Of a stretch of DNA of 64,000 nucleotides, positions 1 to 11,249 are shown piece after piece. This DNA comes from Fasciola hepatica (lineage: Eukaryota > Platyhelminthes > Trematoda > Plagiorchiida > Fasciolidae). The notes below the pieces were generated by a model. It made no database searches, was not told the origin of the DNA, and worked only from the letters and a program-made list of their open reading frames with translations. Positions within the stretch are counted from its first letter, which is position 1. Every line of letters begins with the position of its first letter. Location: NCBI GenBank assembly GCA_948099385.1, contig CANUEZ040000167.1, positions 3,943,001 through 4,007,000 on the forward strand, given 5' to 3'. The translations under genes and the position numbers were made by a program.

Positions 1-10
1 CATCATACGT

Positions 11-373
11 GTGCTAGACACCAATCCGGACAAGGGCCTGCTTCCTAACAATTTTAACGCTGCCCATCTAAATTTTCAATTTACTTTGGAAGAGAAGGAG
101 GAAAATAGTTTATCGTACTTGGAAGCATACCTAAGCCGTTGGGGTGATTTTTCCGTCCACTTCTCAGTGCGTTCAAAAGCTAGGCGGAAAGAACAATACA
201 ATCATTTTCACATATTTCTGCCCCTCAAAATGAAGAGGAATCTCATGCGCTGCTTCTCTGATAGAGCAAGAGAAATCCGCTCCGAACACTTAATTAGAAA
301 CGGACTCCCTTTTCTGATGAACGTTTTCCTAAATAACTGCTATTCTGAACGGTTTGTCGATAGAACGATGTAA
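11..373 (+). pseudogene. Penelope-like element reverse transcriptase fragment
   Basis: A 120-codon open stretch resembles the part of Penelope-like (PLE) reverse transcriptases just after the catalytic palm. Visible points are NFQFTLEEKEENSLSYLEAY, which fits the PLE pattern 'FT.E.E....LPFLD', then FSVRSKARRKEQYNHF (the family's 'V.RK.T....Y..F'), then a Lys/Arg-rich stretch and a Cys-Phe-x-x-Arg-Ala block where PLEs have 'L..RA'. The expected catalytic motifs would lie upstream, outside the window. The downstream GIY-YIG endonuclease was not recognised, although weak open frames continue to about 965. PLEs are known in flatworms. This is a decayed fragment; family assignment is by motif order only. 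Confidence 0.5.
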
Positions 374-1149
374 TAAAATGGAGGAAAATCAAAGGGGATA
401 GAAGATGCTAAGAAGTTTTATCCGTGCGTTTTCCACTCAAAGTCGACATGGGAGCCGAAATTATTCCACAAAGATTATCAGCAGTGATCAACAGAACATT
501 TTATACTTCACAGTTACATATGGTGTTCCTTTCCAAACCGATAGTTGTTTTGGGTTAAAGGAAAACGCCGAACTCTGCAACCCCGTTTAGTGTGCATTCT
601 TCCACCTGTTCCTGTAGAACTGGGTAAAATGGTCGCACGACCAGGAGCTTATCCAAACTCGTTCGTAAATACTACCCAGTCTGGCTAAAAACGGGAGCAG
701 TTAGGACAATCACGAGTGCAGCTTGCTCTCACCTTGTCCAGTCAAACCAATCCATGGGGTCGACATAAGCTTTTGCACCATTTACAAATTTGGGGGAAAA
801 CAGCGAAGGATTTCCAACTGTGGCATCTTAGCCGCAGCCGAAGCCGTGAGTATTTGTCTCTGCAATCCTCCCATGTGCGCTCAGAAGCAATTTGTGCGAG
901 CACTCAAGCTTCGGTGGCCCACTTCCAGAACACGAGTGCCACAACCTGAACATTCCAAACCGTGATCAATTTCGCGTGCCCACATGAACGTGCGAGGACA
1001 GATTTGGACTGTCATTCTGCTTTCGTATTTTTTAGTCATACATATTGGTATGCATTGGTATGAGTGTGATTGAATGAAGCCATCTTGTTCTCTATGTTAT
1101 TTATTCTTGGTGCGTTCTGCGGGACCTCTCAGAGAACCTACTAGAATAT
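374..1149. other. Unassigned stretch, possibly decayed PLE tail
   Basis: Two short overlapping open frames (about 716-965) show no motif I can place. The segment lies where the C-terminal part of the Penelope-like element would be expected, but I see no GIY-YIG signature. No RNA gene or repeat structure is visible. Confidence 0.3.
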
Positions 1150-2275
1150 TCTATGATCTGCCCACATCAGCAAGGATTTCTGAAAAACAGTTCCTGCTTG
1201 AACAACCTCTTGAGCTTCCTAGACGAAGTCACTAGGAAAGTGGATGAAGATAAACAGGTAGAAGTATGTTGCCTTGACTTTACGAAGGCATTTGACTCGG
1301 TAAACCAGCAGGTTCTACTAATCAACTTGAGGCCATCTGGTACAAACTGCCAGATTCAGGAATGGTTAGGCAGGACGTTTTACCTGAGAGCAGGTGAAAT
1401 GAATTCCACACTATAGAATGTCACCAGTGGAGTACCGCGGGGCTCCGTACTAGGTCAAATTCGTTTTTTTTATTGATTTGGCCCCAGTCCTACAGTCACG
1501 AAGCTTCCTCTACGCAGATGATGTGAAGTCAACGGGAGCTCGTGGGAGGAAGGAGCTGAACAGGGACCTTCAAATTCTGGGAACAGCCGCTTGTTGTCAC
1601 GGTCAGCCACAAGCCTGACGGCTGCACATGACCAGGGCTCATTCACTATACAGGTAGTAAACAGAGTTGAACACCTTGGGATTGTGGTGACTCCTGATAC
1701 CAAGTGGTTGGATCAGTGCGCAGCAGCTGTAAATAAAGGCGTGTGGTGAGCTCTTCGGGTTGATATCAGTGCTTTCGCGCGGACAATCTAGCGTTTCCAT
1801 GCCTGTGTTCAAGCCTATAGTTAGGTCTCTCTTGAAAAACTGTATTCAGCCACGACCACCCTTCCACTAAAATGATGCAACTTGTTTGGAGGACATACAA
1901 CGCTTCGCGAGGCGCATGACTGGTGGTCAGACGGGCAAGACTTGTTAGCAGAGACTCCTGGAACTCAGACTTTTCTCTGTGAAAAAGAGGGGACTACAAG
2001 GGGATCTCATAGCGACACCTATGATAATCAAGGGCTTTTCCGGGCCTGGATCGAGGAGTCTACTCTATATGGCAACAGACTCCAGAACAAGAGGTCATGG
2101 GAAGAAGCTGGCGAAAGTACTGTCTAGGCCGACAGATTGACCTCACTTATTTAGCCATAGTGTGGTTAACTGCGGGAACAGACTGCCAGAAGGAGTAATA
2201 GGACTGGGGACAGCCCGAGCATTCAAGGGTACACAAATCTTCAATGGAATGAGATCATTTTTGACAGGGAATTTT
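1150..2275 (+). pseudogene. CR1-like LINE reverse transcriptase remnant
   Basis: Decayed ORF2 of a CR1-like non-LTR retrotransposon, 5'-truncated. The first part reads HQQGFLKNSSCLNNLLSFLD and then CCLDFTKAFDSVN, which contains the catalytic Asp of RT motif A. It aligns closely with the CR1 copy at 16.9-17.1 kb. A degraded motif C follows near 1510 (YADDVK in a shifted frame). Near 1670-1720 the 'VKDLGV' region appears as VEHLGIVV, and near 2060-2240 the C-terminal 'NRLPEGVI' segment. Several stops and frameshifts separate these pieces. It ends at about 2275, next to the 5' LTR of the Gypsy element. No active product is expected. Confidence 0.75.
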
Positions 2276-2304
2276 AAGCAGGTTGCTAATATATTGGTCG
2301 GCCA

Positions 2305-2510
2305 GTCATTCCCTGCCCATCACTTGCTGGACCATGCGTTTAGCTCGCGTGGCACCGGCAATAGATACTTCAGTCACACTTCCTCGGCACTTGCCGGCTT
2401 GCGGTCAATGTACCCAGGCCCTGTGAGAATACACCCGGTTGGCAATCCACGGTCTTTTTTCGTTGACTTCCTCGACGAACTCGTTCGTAGAAGCTGGGGT
2501 TTCCAGCTCT
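2305..2510 (+). repeat. Presumed 5' LTR fragment of Gypsy-1
   Basis: This stretch matches 7735-7905 in direct orientation. The best shared parts are the blocks around CCCTGTGAGAATACACCCGG (2418) and CGACGAACTCGTTCGTAGAA (2473), with scattered indels. Placement before the gag-pol remnants supports a 5' LTR. The match fades after about 2510. Confidence 0.6.
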
Positions 2511-3157
2511 CTATTTATTGGTGAGCCCGTTCCATTTATACCTTTTGATTGTGTCCGCCGAAGTGACCCAGCCAGGTCAAGCCTACGGTATTTTTTCCTT
2601 CCTTTCGTCAGTCATATTTATTCGGCCTAACGTTAGGTGAGTTCTTTTATCGCGTATGAATACCCCGGTGAACATTTTCAACTATGCACACGCTTATTGC
2701 GTAGGCACAGCCATTTCATCTTTTTTTCTGATCGTCATTATTGTATCGGTCACTTTCCATTCCCATCAATTCGCAGATTTTGTCTACCAGGCTTTATCAT
2801 CGAATTTTTTGAATATCAGGCTAGTTCACTTCCATAAAGCACCTATTACTCAATGACCGGAAATCCTAAGCCCGTGTACGAACCCAAGTGCCATGCAGCA
2901 CACACGAAAATGCCGGATTTCGTACCAAAAGATCTTAGGGTCTCGTTTCCAGGGGGCTCGTACATTTAGTCAGCGGTCCAAATAAAAAAACTGCTCTCGA
3001 CAATCGCAGCTGGTATGATCCTTTATGTCCGGAGTATCCGTATGAACCCACCGGATCACAACCCGTGCGACACACTCCGGTCAGCTCCGATTAGGCACGC
3101 GGCAGCGTCGTAAGAGGAACTTATTCGACACTTTCTCTACGAAATCCACCTGGAGAT

Positions 3158-3475
3158 GTGATGGCATCGCAATTTCCACGGCAAATGCTTTCGTTAACCG
3201 GTACGACGTACACGGATGATGCAGCCATGTTTCATCCAAAGATGCAACAACGTCCACCGTATGCTCAAAGCATGGTAGCAGTATTTTATAGATCTGCAGT
3301 TAAGATAATTGTGCAGTCTGCAGGTAAAGTCCTTGAGAATGCAAAGGCATTTACATCACAGTCCCACGCGTTCATCACCGTCACTGCTGGCTCGCTTGAT
3401 GAGGTCGCTAGCCCTACTTCGAAAACTATTCACCTCAACGCACCCAATAGCAACTCTGTCATCCGAATTTGATGT
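3158..3475 (+). pseudogene. Gag-like remnant of Gypsy-1
   Basis: A 104-codon open stretch sits between the 5' LTR and the protease remnant, where Gag is expected. It has no clear Gag motif by itself. A second open frame overlaps it. The assignment rests on position: FGPESQKCENPYNFHCNQ directly downstream (about 3620-3675) is typical of the Gag-protease junction of this Gypsy group. Other possibilities cannot be excluded. Confidence 0.35.
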
Positions 3476-3599
3476 CAAGAGTTTCGCATTTTGATGCTCG
3501 CGGTCGAACATTAAGAGCGCACTCTCAGCCGCCTTCGCAAACAAAACCCAACCGGCCGTCATTCCACGACGTTTGCCCCTACGCCAAATTTTCAATCGG

Positions 3600-3954
3600 G
3601 CAAGCATTATTTCAACCTCAGTTTTGGACCTGAATCCCAAAAATGCGAAAATCCTTATAATTTCCATTGCAACCAGGTGACGGCGGCAAGCTCTACTGGC
3701 GTCCCCTCCCTACTAGCCACATTTACTTAAAAGACAAGACTACCGGTATGCATTTCTTAATCGACACTGAAACACATGTCAGTGTAATAGCTGTTTCAAA
3801 ACCGTCCACTATCTCTCCCACAGCCCTGACATTGAAATCTGCCGGCGGCATTCAAATCGCGACATACGGCAGTCAATTCCTCACTCGAGGCCTTGGCTTG
3901 CTGAGTCCTTCCTGTGGGTCTTCGTCGTCGCCGAATTCCACCAGGCTACTCTAG
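3600..3954 (+). pseudogene. Nucleocapsid/aspartic protease remnant of Gypsy-1
   Basis: The stretch FGPESQKCENPYNFHCNQ resembles the 'FG..A..C..PC' segment that precedes the protease in flatworm Gypsy elements. In the frame from 3667 the protease core reads FLIDTETHVSVIA, matching the retropepsin pattern 'F.IDTGA..SVI'. The catalytic DTG has become DTE, so a working protease is not expected. The RT remnant follows about 350 bases later. Confidence 0.65.
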
Positions 3955-4289
3955 GCTTAGACTTATTAGAAAGTTACTGTCAAGTAGTCAACAGTAAGCG
4001 ACATTAAGCGACAGCTGGTCGATCGAGTCACATCAAACTTCGTTGTTGGTTGCTTAGCTGAAGCTCAACTACCAGCGGTCCTCCCCCAACCCCCACTTCC
4101 GAACCAAAATTCGGCAGTTTGTTCAGCTAGTACCATAATCTTATCTTCGCAAGTAACAACCTGCCTCCAATTGCCAATGATGTGGCCCACCAAATCGTCA
4201 AACGAGGGCGCCCGTTCCACGCTCGGCCCCGCAGGTTGTCTCAAGACAAGCTCGGTGTAACTCGCTTCGAGTTTCAAAATGTGGTCAAC

Positions 4290-4850
4290 TTATGAAATAC
4301 CCGGATGTTCTACAGTCCATGGGCATCACCACTGCATATGGTCTTTAAGAAGTCGCCTGACGACTGGAGACCGTGCGGGGACTATCGCTCACTCAACCGA
4401 GTGAATTCGACCGAGCGATATCCCGTTCCGCATATCACGGACCTCACAGCTCACTTGGCGTGTAAAGTATTTTTCAGTCGGATAGATTTGGTGAAGGCCT
4501 ACGACCAAATACCAGTAGCTGAGGCTGATATTCCCAAGCCAGCCGCCACGGAGACCCTCGTTATTTTTCAGTTTCTACTAATGCCTTTTGGGCCTAGCAA
4601 TGCCGCGCAAACTTTCCCGCGTTTTACCGATATGGTACGCAGTGGTTTGGATTTCGCGTTCGATTATCTGGACAATGTCCTGATTGCCAGTTCGCCTGAG
4701 ACAGAACATCTGACTCATCCATGCGCCTTTTGCGACCGCCTTTCTCAACATGGGGCCACGATCGATGCGAATAAGTGTGTGGTGGGCGTCAAACTCGTAG
4801 GCCACGGGGCTACTTCTACAGGGATCATGTCATTGCAGGACAATGTGTGA
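4290..4850 (+). pseudogene. Gypsy-1 reverse transcriptase domain
   Basis: About 185 codons of Ty3/Gypsy reverse transcriptase remain open. Visible motifs in order are SPWASPLHMVFKK, DDWRPCGDYRSLN, FSRIDLVKAYDQIPV (motif A, catalytic Asp retained), FQFLLMPFGPSNAAQTF (motif B) and FDYLDNVLIAS (motif C). Motif C has YLDN where YLDD is expected, which probably abolishes polymerisation. The frame closes at 4850 with a TGA, just where the connection to RNase H should continue. Confidence 0.85.
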
Positions 4851-4989
4851 GCAGCCCTGAACTACTCAGGACCTGCGCCATTCAAACAACTACAGCGTTT
4901 TGACGGGTTGGTCAAATTCTATCGTCGTTTCACTCCACAATTCGCTCAGCTAATGCAGCTACCGACAGATCTGGTGGAAGGCTAACGAA

Positions 4990-5475
4990 GCAGCTGTCCT
5001 TCACAGGAACCGCGCGAGATGCATTTGCTAAACTGAAGCAGGTTATCAGCAACGTAGTCTCGTTATCACACCTGAAACCAACTTACTCAATCGCGTTAGT
5101 AGCCTACGCATCAGACAAATCAGTGGGCGCGGCGCATCAGCCATACCAAGCCGACACCCGGCAACCCGTTGTATCTTCCCCCCAAAAACTACTACCGGTT
5201 GAATTTAGGTAAGGCACTTTGGTCGCGAAATTCTCGCTATCTACCTAGGCGTCCGTCACTTTAGACATATCTTAGAGGGATGCGACTTCAAGGTCCACAT
5301 AGACCACAAACCGGTCATCCAGGCATCGCGCACCACCACTGACAGATACTCTCCCAGAGAGTTCAGTCATCTGTATTACATCACCCAGCATACGGGAGAT
5401 GTGGGCCATATCTCGGGTGCCGATAATCCTATCGCAGATGCGCTATCTCGCTTTCATAACCCGGATCTCATCACC
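4990..5475 (+). pseudogene. Gypsy-1 RNase H domain remnant
   Basis: Pieces in shifting frames resemble the Gypsy RNase H domain: TGTARDAFAKLKQVIS, then VAYASDKSVGAA (first catalytic Asp region), then FKVHIDHKPVI and the 'SRF.SG..N..ADALSR' end near 5400-5450. Stops and frameshifts break it into at least three parts. It lies directly between the RT and integrase remnants. Confidence 0.65.
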
Positions 5476-5639
5476 CCGGCTCGGTCAATCTGGAAGCTAT
5501 CGCATCCGCTCAAGCAGACGATCCCGAGGTAGAGAAGCTCCGTAGTGCTCATCGCTGCGGCTGCAATCGGTTTCCACTCCTTCAGCAGAAGATTACATAC
5601 GTTTTGGCACGTCCAAAGGCTACCCGATACCAGTAGTAC

Positions 5640-6215
5640 CGTCAGCTTTCAGGCTGCAGGTTTTCGGAACCTTACACAGTTTGTTCCACCAGGGTACAAA
5701 GGCCCCTAATAAACTCGTTGGCGACCGTTATGTTTGGCACAGCATGAACTGTGATATCATTGCTCGAGCCTGTACCTGTATCCAAAGCAAACATTCGAAA
5801 GTTTGAAGGCACACAAAAAGCCTATTACCCAAATTCCCTGCTGTCGACTCACCTTCCAAACACGTGTATGGCGACCTAGTGAAGCCGTTGCCTCCATCAA
5901 GGGGCAGCATATATCCTCTTACTTGTGTTGACCGTTTCATCAGGTGGCCGTTAGCTGTAGCCCTGCAAAATGCAGCTATCCAACCAGTCTCCTAGGCTTT
6001 GTTAGAACACCTGGGTGGCAGTATTTAGTTGTCCAGTCGTGGGAACCACAGACCATGGCTCGCACTTCGAAGGAGCCCTCAGTAATCTTCTGAAACGTTT
6101 AGGCACCCGTAGCATTCGTGCCACAGCCTACCTCTCGTCAGCAAACGGAATGATAGAACGCTTTCATTAGCAACTGAAGGCGGCCTTAGAAGCTCACGAA
6201 AATCCAGATCGGCGG
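5640..6215 (+). pseudogene. Gypsy-1 integrase core remnant
   Basis: A zinc-binding region is recognisable as KLVGDRYVWHSMNCDIIARA followed by CTCIQSKHSKV. The catalytic core starts with HVYGDLVKPLPPSRGSIYPL and LTCVDRFIRWPLAVAL (first Asp of the D,D-35-E core). The middle segment near 6030-6170 still resembles 'S.RG..F...L...L..LG....R.TAYHP..NG..ER', but in a changed frame with stops. No active integrase is expected. Confidence 0.75.
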
Positions 6216-6479
6216 GAATCACCAAGGCTAGCAATTAAGGGTGGCCGCAAAGCTCATAAGGCCGATCTACAAGCCCCATCAGCCGAACTCACATTCGGTT
6301 GCGCTCTTCGACCCCCCGGTGCCATGGCAGCCCCAAAGTCCATCGTCATTTTTGACCCTGCTGATTAGGCCGCCAAGTTTACGCACCAGACGCGTACATA
6401 TTGCACCTCCACTCGGCTCGCGAACAAAGCACGACGGTTTGCCTACACCCACACCTCCAAGACCCTGAGCACTTTTTAC

Positions 6480-6930
6480 TTTGGACCGGGGGCACGAGCT
6501 CCCTTACGACCTGCCTACTCTAGCCCCCACCGAATCCGACGCTACCTAGAGAAAACAATCATCCTCGACCTCAAAGGCAGAAGAGAGAAGGTCACCATGG
6601 ACCTACTCAAACCAGCTATTTTGACTGAATCAATTCGGTCCGAGGTCACCCCATCAAATTCTTCAAGGCAGACGCCCAAGTCCTCGGGGTCCCGTAAGCC
6701 GACAATACCAAAGTCGGCGACCCAGTTGTCTAGCCTTCCTGCCACAGCCTTCAACGCTGAGCCTCCTTTAATGACTTCCAACCGCGGACGGGTAGCCGAG
6801 AAACCCGTTCGCTTCGCAGATACGGTCTATTGGCTCCCACAAGTACACAAAAAGAAAACGAAATGTAAGAATAAATATTCTATTATCCACTGGTGTGGCT
6901 ACCCATTCGAGGTTTGCTTTGCACTCTGAG
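6480..6930 (+). pseudogene. Gypsy-1 integrase C-terminal region
   Basis: The segment DLKGRREKVTMDLLKPAIL (about 6570-6620) matches the C-terminal tail of flatworm Gypsy integrases ('L...G....VSIDRLKPA'). A Ser/Pro-rich stretch follows, and then RVAEKPVRFADTVYW, resembling the 'GR.VR.P.RF' end of the polyprotein. It closes at about 6929. Confidence 0.6.
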
Positions 6931-7734
6931 GCCAACAACCGTTTCCTTTTTTGTCGCTAAACAACTCTGTCGATGTTCCGCTCATCCATCGTTTCCGGAC
7001 ACCATTACTGAAAGCCCGCAGTTTTGGAGTGACTAGCACCTTTTTTTCAAAATACCCGTTGGCTAACTACAGGAACGCGACTGCCATCAGATTCATGGGC
7101 AGAATATATGCGTTTCCGAAAAAACCAACCACAACACCCCTTTACCAAGCCAAACCTGTATTAGGTAATTCACCGGGGTGAGCGGAGACAAACCTCCACT
7201 GACACGCTCGCCGTAAGCACTGGACGATCCTACCTCCCGCGTTGAACCCACGAGCTTTTTATGGTTGGGTAGCCAGCCACAGTCTCTCTCCAGAGTGTCT
7301 CGCTCCGAGTGCCAACCGCCACACACTACACATGTAACTTTCCGTTATCTCTTTTATTTTTTCCACTTTTCTCCCCGGGGGAGTTGTGCTGTCAATTCAT
7401 TTTCAACCCGAACAAAATGGTTTCAAACGGTCGTTTATTTTTACTTTTCGAAATCCATCTTTCATTTAGGAGTTACCGAACACGTTTTCTCTATTTTCGT
7501 GTTTGTTCTGCCGTCAAATGACCGAATGTCATCCACAGGCATTACCACCTGATCCGAGGACTTTGGAGCTGCTGTCCGAACCCACGAATGGTTTCAAATT
7601 CACGAATAGCTGCAAAATTCATTTATTTCACTGGTTTTATCACAGGCGACGTGGGCCGTCGCTTGCAAGATCTTAAACCAAAGCAATTCTTGCGGTGGTC
7701 CTCTAGTAGGGGGTGTCTGTGGTAATCAGCCGAT
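6931..7734. other. Non-coding 3' region of Gypsy-1
   Basis: Lies between the end of integrase and the presumed 3' LTR. Only short open frames without recognisable motifs are present. I see no structural RNA or tandem repeat. Confidence 0.4.
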
Positions 7735-7905
7735 CACACCCTGTCTATCACTTGGTAGACTGTACTTTTCGCGGGCTATTCCTGACACCTCCCGGAGCTG
7801 GCTGGCTTGCGATCAGTGTACACAAGCCCTGTGAGAATGCACGCGGTTGGCACTCCACGGTCTTATCTCGCTGACTCCCTCGACGAAAGTGGTCGTAGAA
7901 ACTGA
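7735..7905 (+). repeat. Presumed 3' LTR fragment of Gypsy-1
   Basis: Direct-repeat partner of 2305-2510. It shares blocks near CCCTGTGAGAATGCACGCGG (7828), TTGGCACTCCACGGTCTTA (7852) and a CGACGAAAG...GTAGAAACTG end. Spacing of about 5.4 kb fits a Gypsy element. Confidence 0.6.
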
Positions 7906-7989
7906 GGGAGTGTGCCGTCCAATACTTACATAGCCTATGTTGAGCTTAATTGTTCAACGTTTCTATTTGCTAAGCAAAGACTTGGTGAA

Positions 7990-8080
7990 AGCTTAGGATA
8001 CATAAAGCCTCTCGTAGTTGACTTACGGTGAAGCTTTACGTCTCCCTTACATTTTTAGCGGGGACTCGAAGGCATAAACG
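7990..8080 (+). repeat. CR1 3'-UTR fragment
   Basis: Matches the 3' UTR of CR1 copy A near 18210-18285. Both contain the 'TTTTTAGCGGGGA(C/T)TCGA' core preceded by a CTCTCG(T/C)AGTTGA block. It is a diverged, isolated piece next to another CR1 fragment. Confidence 0.6.
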
Positions 8081-8119
8081 GCTCTGTTCCAGCTCCGTCG
8101 AACAATCACATCTGGGAGA

Positions 8120-8617
8120 CCAAGGGTGCTCGTTCCACTGCATAAGACCCTCGTACGGTCCCGCTTGGAAAACTGCGTCCAGGCCTGGATTCCATATTTG
8201 GTTTGGAACAGGCGGGTACTAGAAAAAGTCCAGAGACGGTTTACCAGATTCTTTCCCGTGTTAGGAGGAAAATCTTATGAGGAACGCTTGGAGCACCTCA
8301 ACTTATTCCCCATGGAAATGAGAGGGAAACGAGGGGACCGCAAAGAAGTGTACAAGATCCTCACAGGCAGGATCGACTTGAGGGCTCACACGTATGCCCT
8401 CCTGCTGCCGGGATAAAACCACAACATGAGAGGTCATGCTTTCAGGCTGAAGAAGAAAAAGTCACGGACAAGACCTCGGGCCCAGTTCTTCACGCAGCAT
8501 GTGGTTAACGACCGGAACAAACTGCCAGAGAAAGAGTTCAAGGCCACCACAGTGGCTGAATTCAAGCATCAGCTGGACAGGACATGGGCCCGAGCTTTTC
8601 ATGATAGGCCACAATGA
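8120..8617 (+). pseudogene. CR1-like ORF2 C-terminal fragment
   Basis: Truncated C-terminus of a CR1-like reverse transcriptase. The reading LVRSRLENCVQAWIPYL is the typical 'IVRP.LEYCVQAW.P' segment. It is followed by LEKVQRRFTRF, then SYEERLEHLNLFPMEMRGKR ('Y..RL..L.L..L..RR.RGD'). After one stop near 8416 it continues with RGHAFRLKKKKSRTRPRAQF and ends in the 'N.LP......T...FK..LD' segment near 8510-8590. The lineage differs from copies A-C. Confidence 0.75.
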
Positions 8618-9104
8618 CGGACGACACAGCAACGAGTCGGTCGGTGATAGTTCGTTATACCTTGTGATCACTAGGTTTCCATTACGTCCACCTTATAGGC
8701 CTCTGCCCTTACGTTGCCCTCTGCGTTCCTTCTACTTGTCCATTTGCTCTTCCCCATCTGTGGCCAGTTCTCCCTATATATGTTGTTTCCCTTCCACCCT
8801 CCTCGTCTGCACGCACTCCCTCCCATCATTACTTTCAGCTGTGCCTTTTTTGCTCCATCATCTGGTGTACCATCTCCTCCTCTCTTCTTCTAAACCTAAC
8901 TCACCGGTCTGTCCAAGAGGCCGTCTGCTTTCGTCGACTGCAAACCTTATCTGAGTGGATACAGGAACCGAATCCTGAGGAACCTGTCGCTCCTATTGTC
9001 GCAGCACCGGGGGAAAAGTGGAGTCCACCGGCGCAAAGAACCGGGCATTTTTGCTGTCTGCCATGCAAGCCTGGAAACAACCTGAACCTGAACCTGCCTA
9101 CCTG
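8618..9104. other. No recognisable feature
   Basis: Pyrimidine-rich sequence (about 8690-8900) with open frames that show no domain. It may be LINE 3' flank. No repeat match was found within the window. Confidence 0.3.
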
Positions 9105-9290
9105 GTGTGCGTACCATCAAAGGAATTAGGGACGCTCGATGGGCAGTGGCCATTAACTGTCCTGTGCGGACTGTATATTAATGCACGACAAAACATTCAA
9201 CGAGCAGTGTCGGGAGCCAAAGGAAATAGCCGACAACACAGCGATCTGGATGCTCCATTGGTCTCAGCCACTTTCATCCGTTGGAAGCGG
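9105..9290 (+). repeat. CR1 3'-tail fragments
   Basis: 9105-9175 aligns with the CR1 copy A tail at 18319-18390 (GTGTGC.TACCATC.AAGG and TGTCCTGTGC.(A/G)ACTGTA). 9215-9285 aligns with the 3' UTR of the LINE ending at 33809 (GCCGACAACACA..(C/G)ATCTGGA). These are noncoding 3' ends of related LINEs, joined here. Confidence 0.6.
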
Positions 9291-9608
9291 AGTTGTGAGT
9301 TGCCGTGTGGTTTGAACTTTTGAAGTTTTGCTCTCTGTCCTCATTTGTTTGCCCCGGTAATGAAGCTACAATAGTTATTTCACAAAACCTATCTGCGGCA
9401 TTTTTTACTGAAGTGCGCTTTTTATTCGGGGAACATTTTACTCCGGCTTGTTCGTTTTGATAAGCTGCTGTATCGTTGGCAAAGCGTTTTATTCGTTGTG
9501 CGCCCGGCAGTTGTGTTTATTGATACAATTATCAAAACGGCCTAGTGTTTTCGGTGTACGCTGCTTAGGCCTTTCTCTGGTTTTCACGTTTTCAGCCCCC
9601 CTAATAGC

Positions 9609-10226
9609 ATGACGATCATTTGTAACGAAAATTCATGTGGGTTAGTGGTTGCCAAGTGTGTTGGGACAGGTATGCAGTGTGATGGGTGCAATGAGTGGCA
9701 CCACCAGAGCTGCTATGCCCTGTTCAAGAAAATCTACGAGCTACTCGGGTAACACCAAGCGTTCGTTGTGTAGCTTTGGCAGTGAAACGCTCACGTGTAC
9801 TGCGGGGATCGCTAGACAGGAGAAACCGGACCACACCAAGAAGCTCAGGGAAGGGGTCACAACAGAGCCCAGTAGTAGCAACGCGTAAAGTTGCCGGGAA
9901 AAACGGGCAGCAAGCGAAGAAGGGCAAGCCGGACAGTAACAAGACTCAGAATGAACCAGTGGAAGCGGTAGAGAGGGAAATGCTTAAATGGAGGACACAG
10001 AGACCTGAAGAAGAGCTCAAAAATAAAGGTCACCACCGGGGGAGTGGTCGGAAGAAGCAAGATTCTCTCGCATAATTGTGCAGAACCGGCGATTAGAGAG
10101 GCGCGGATCGGAAGGGAAACTGAACAAGGGCGCGTCGTAAATTTACTGAGAAAGGCGGGGTTATCCACCGACTTGACGTGCGCTCAGTGTCACAGAGTGA
10201 AGCATTGGAGGCAAGCAACACGCTAA
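9609..10226 (+). pseudogene. Element K ORF1 with PHD-like zinc finger
   Basis: ATG at 9609 opens MTIICNENSCG, then CVGTGMQCDGCNEWHHQSCY, a Cys4-His-Cys arrangement of PHD/RING-like fingers typical of CR1-group ORF1 proteins. The frame stops after about 48 codons (9753). Lys/Arg-rich continuations appear in other frames, such as the 9695-10075 open stretch. ORF1 proteins of this group bind nucleic acid and accompany the LINE RNA; this copy is broken. Confidence 0.6.
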
Positions 10227-11045
10227 AGCCGAGGCCTTTGCTTATCTTCTTTACCAGCACAAGCAGCAGAGACCTACTTCCACTCCGGGCATTAGGAGTT
10301 TAGTAGGCCACAGAGGGGGTATTTAAGGAGCCCGCTTGACACCCCCCTCGGTGGAAAGGTGGCACCGACACAAAATCCGCCACATTCACCAAAACCGAAA
10401 CTCAAGCAACCGGTTCTCATGAAGACCAAAGCTGACGTCGCTCCTCCAAGCAAATCTACACCTAAATCCGCAATCATTAGCGGTGGACAAAATGGACAGC
10501 CACCAGTGGACTTACCAGCCAAAACAATGAGGCGAGTGGGGCAGCGGGCACAAAAGTGCACAGAGAGAATATGAAGCAAAAAGAAGCTCACTGACTGCAT
10601 ACCAACAATAGAGGGAGTGTGACCAAAGTGGAAACCAAAGTGGTGGCGACGCCAATCCAGATCAAAAGGAACGTCACCAACATGGATGAAAGCTGGGCGA
10701 TGGTCTCTGCACTACCACTCACACCGTTGAGCAGGAGTAGGTCCCTGATGCCCTCGAGGGGCAACTGCAGTCCAAGTAATGAGACAAGGGAAACCTCGGG
10801 AGTTTCCTTTGACAGCATTACAACTACTGTGCACGGTGTGGCCTTGAAGTTTCGGGAAAATGCGGGCCTAGTGACCGTTAATGCAAAAAAGGAATGTCCT
10901 CACGGGAATTGCCTCTAAGGGTACAACGGCCCAAAAAGGAATAATCAAGGCGGATGACCTGGCAGAAGTAGCCGCCACATGGTGCACAAATACCTGCAGC
11001 TTAGGAGGTAAGTAAAGGGAACTACCAACTAGAAGGAAAGGGGCT
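10227..11045 (+). other. Decayed ORF1 C-terminus/ORF1-ORF2 linker of element K
   Basis: Fragments are Lys/Ser/Pro-rich (for example 10359-10574) and lie between the finger and the endonuclease. I see no secure domain. Frame changes are frequent. Confidence 0.4.
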
Positions 11046-11249
11046 GTGAATATAGCTATCATGAAAACATGGATGAAGAAGGACCAGAGTGCCATTCGAC
11101 CTTGTGGCTACTCGGCCTGCAGACGAGACAGAATAGACGGTGGGTTGGGTGGAGGTGTGCCATTTCTCGTGAGAGCTGACGTTAGTCAGTGGGAGGTCCC
11201 GTTTGCATTTGAGACACCTAACAAACGAGCCACTAAATGTTTCGTTCGC

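Larger units (their letters stand above)
2300..7905 (+). mobile_element. Degenerate Gypsy-type LTR retrotransposon (Gypsy-1)
   Basis: Internal gag-protease-RT-RNase H-integrase order on the + strand is characteristic of Ty3/Gypsy elements. Diverged direct repeats at about 2305-2510 and 7735-7905 look like the remaining LTRs. Every coding block is broken by stops and frameshifts, and LTR divergence is high by eye, so this is an old insertion. Exact LTR ends and a target duplication could not be fixed. Confidence 0.75.

Noticed and set aside
8499..8954. 151-codon open frame rich in Ser/Pro/Leu
   Set aside because: Caused by pyrimidine-rich sequence; overlaps the LINE C-terminus and shows no conserved motif.
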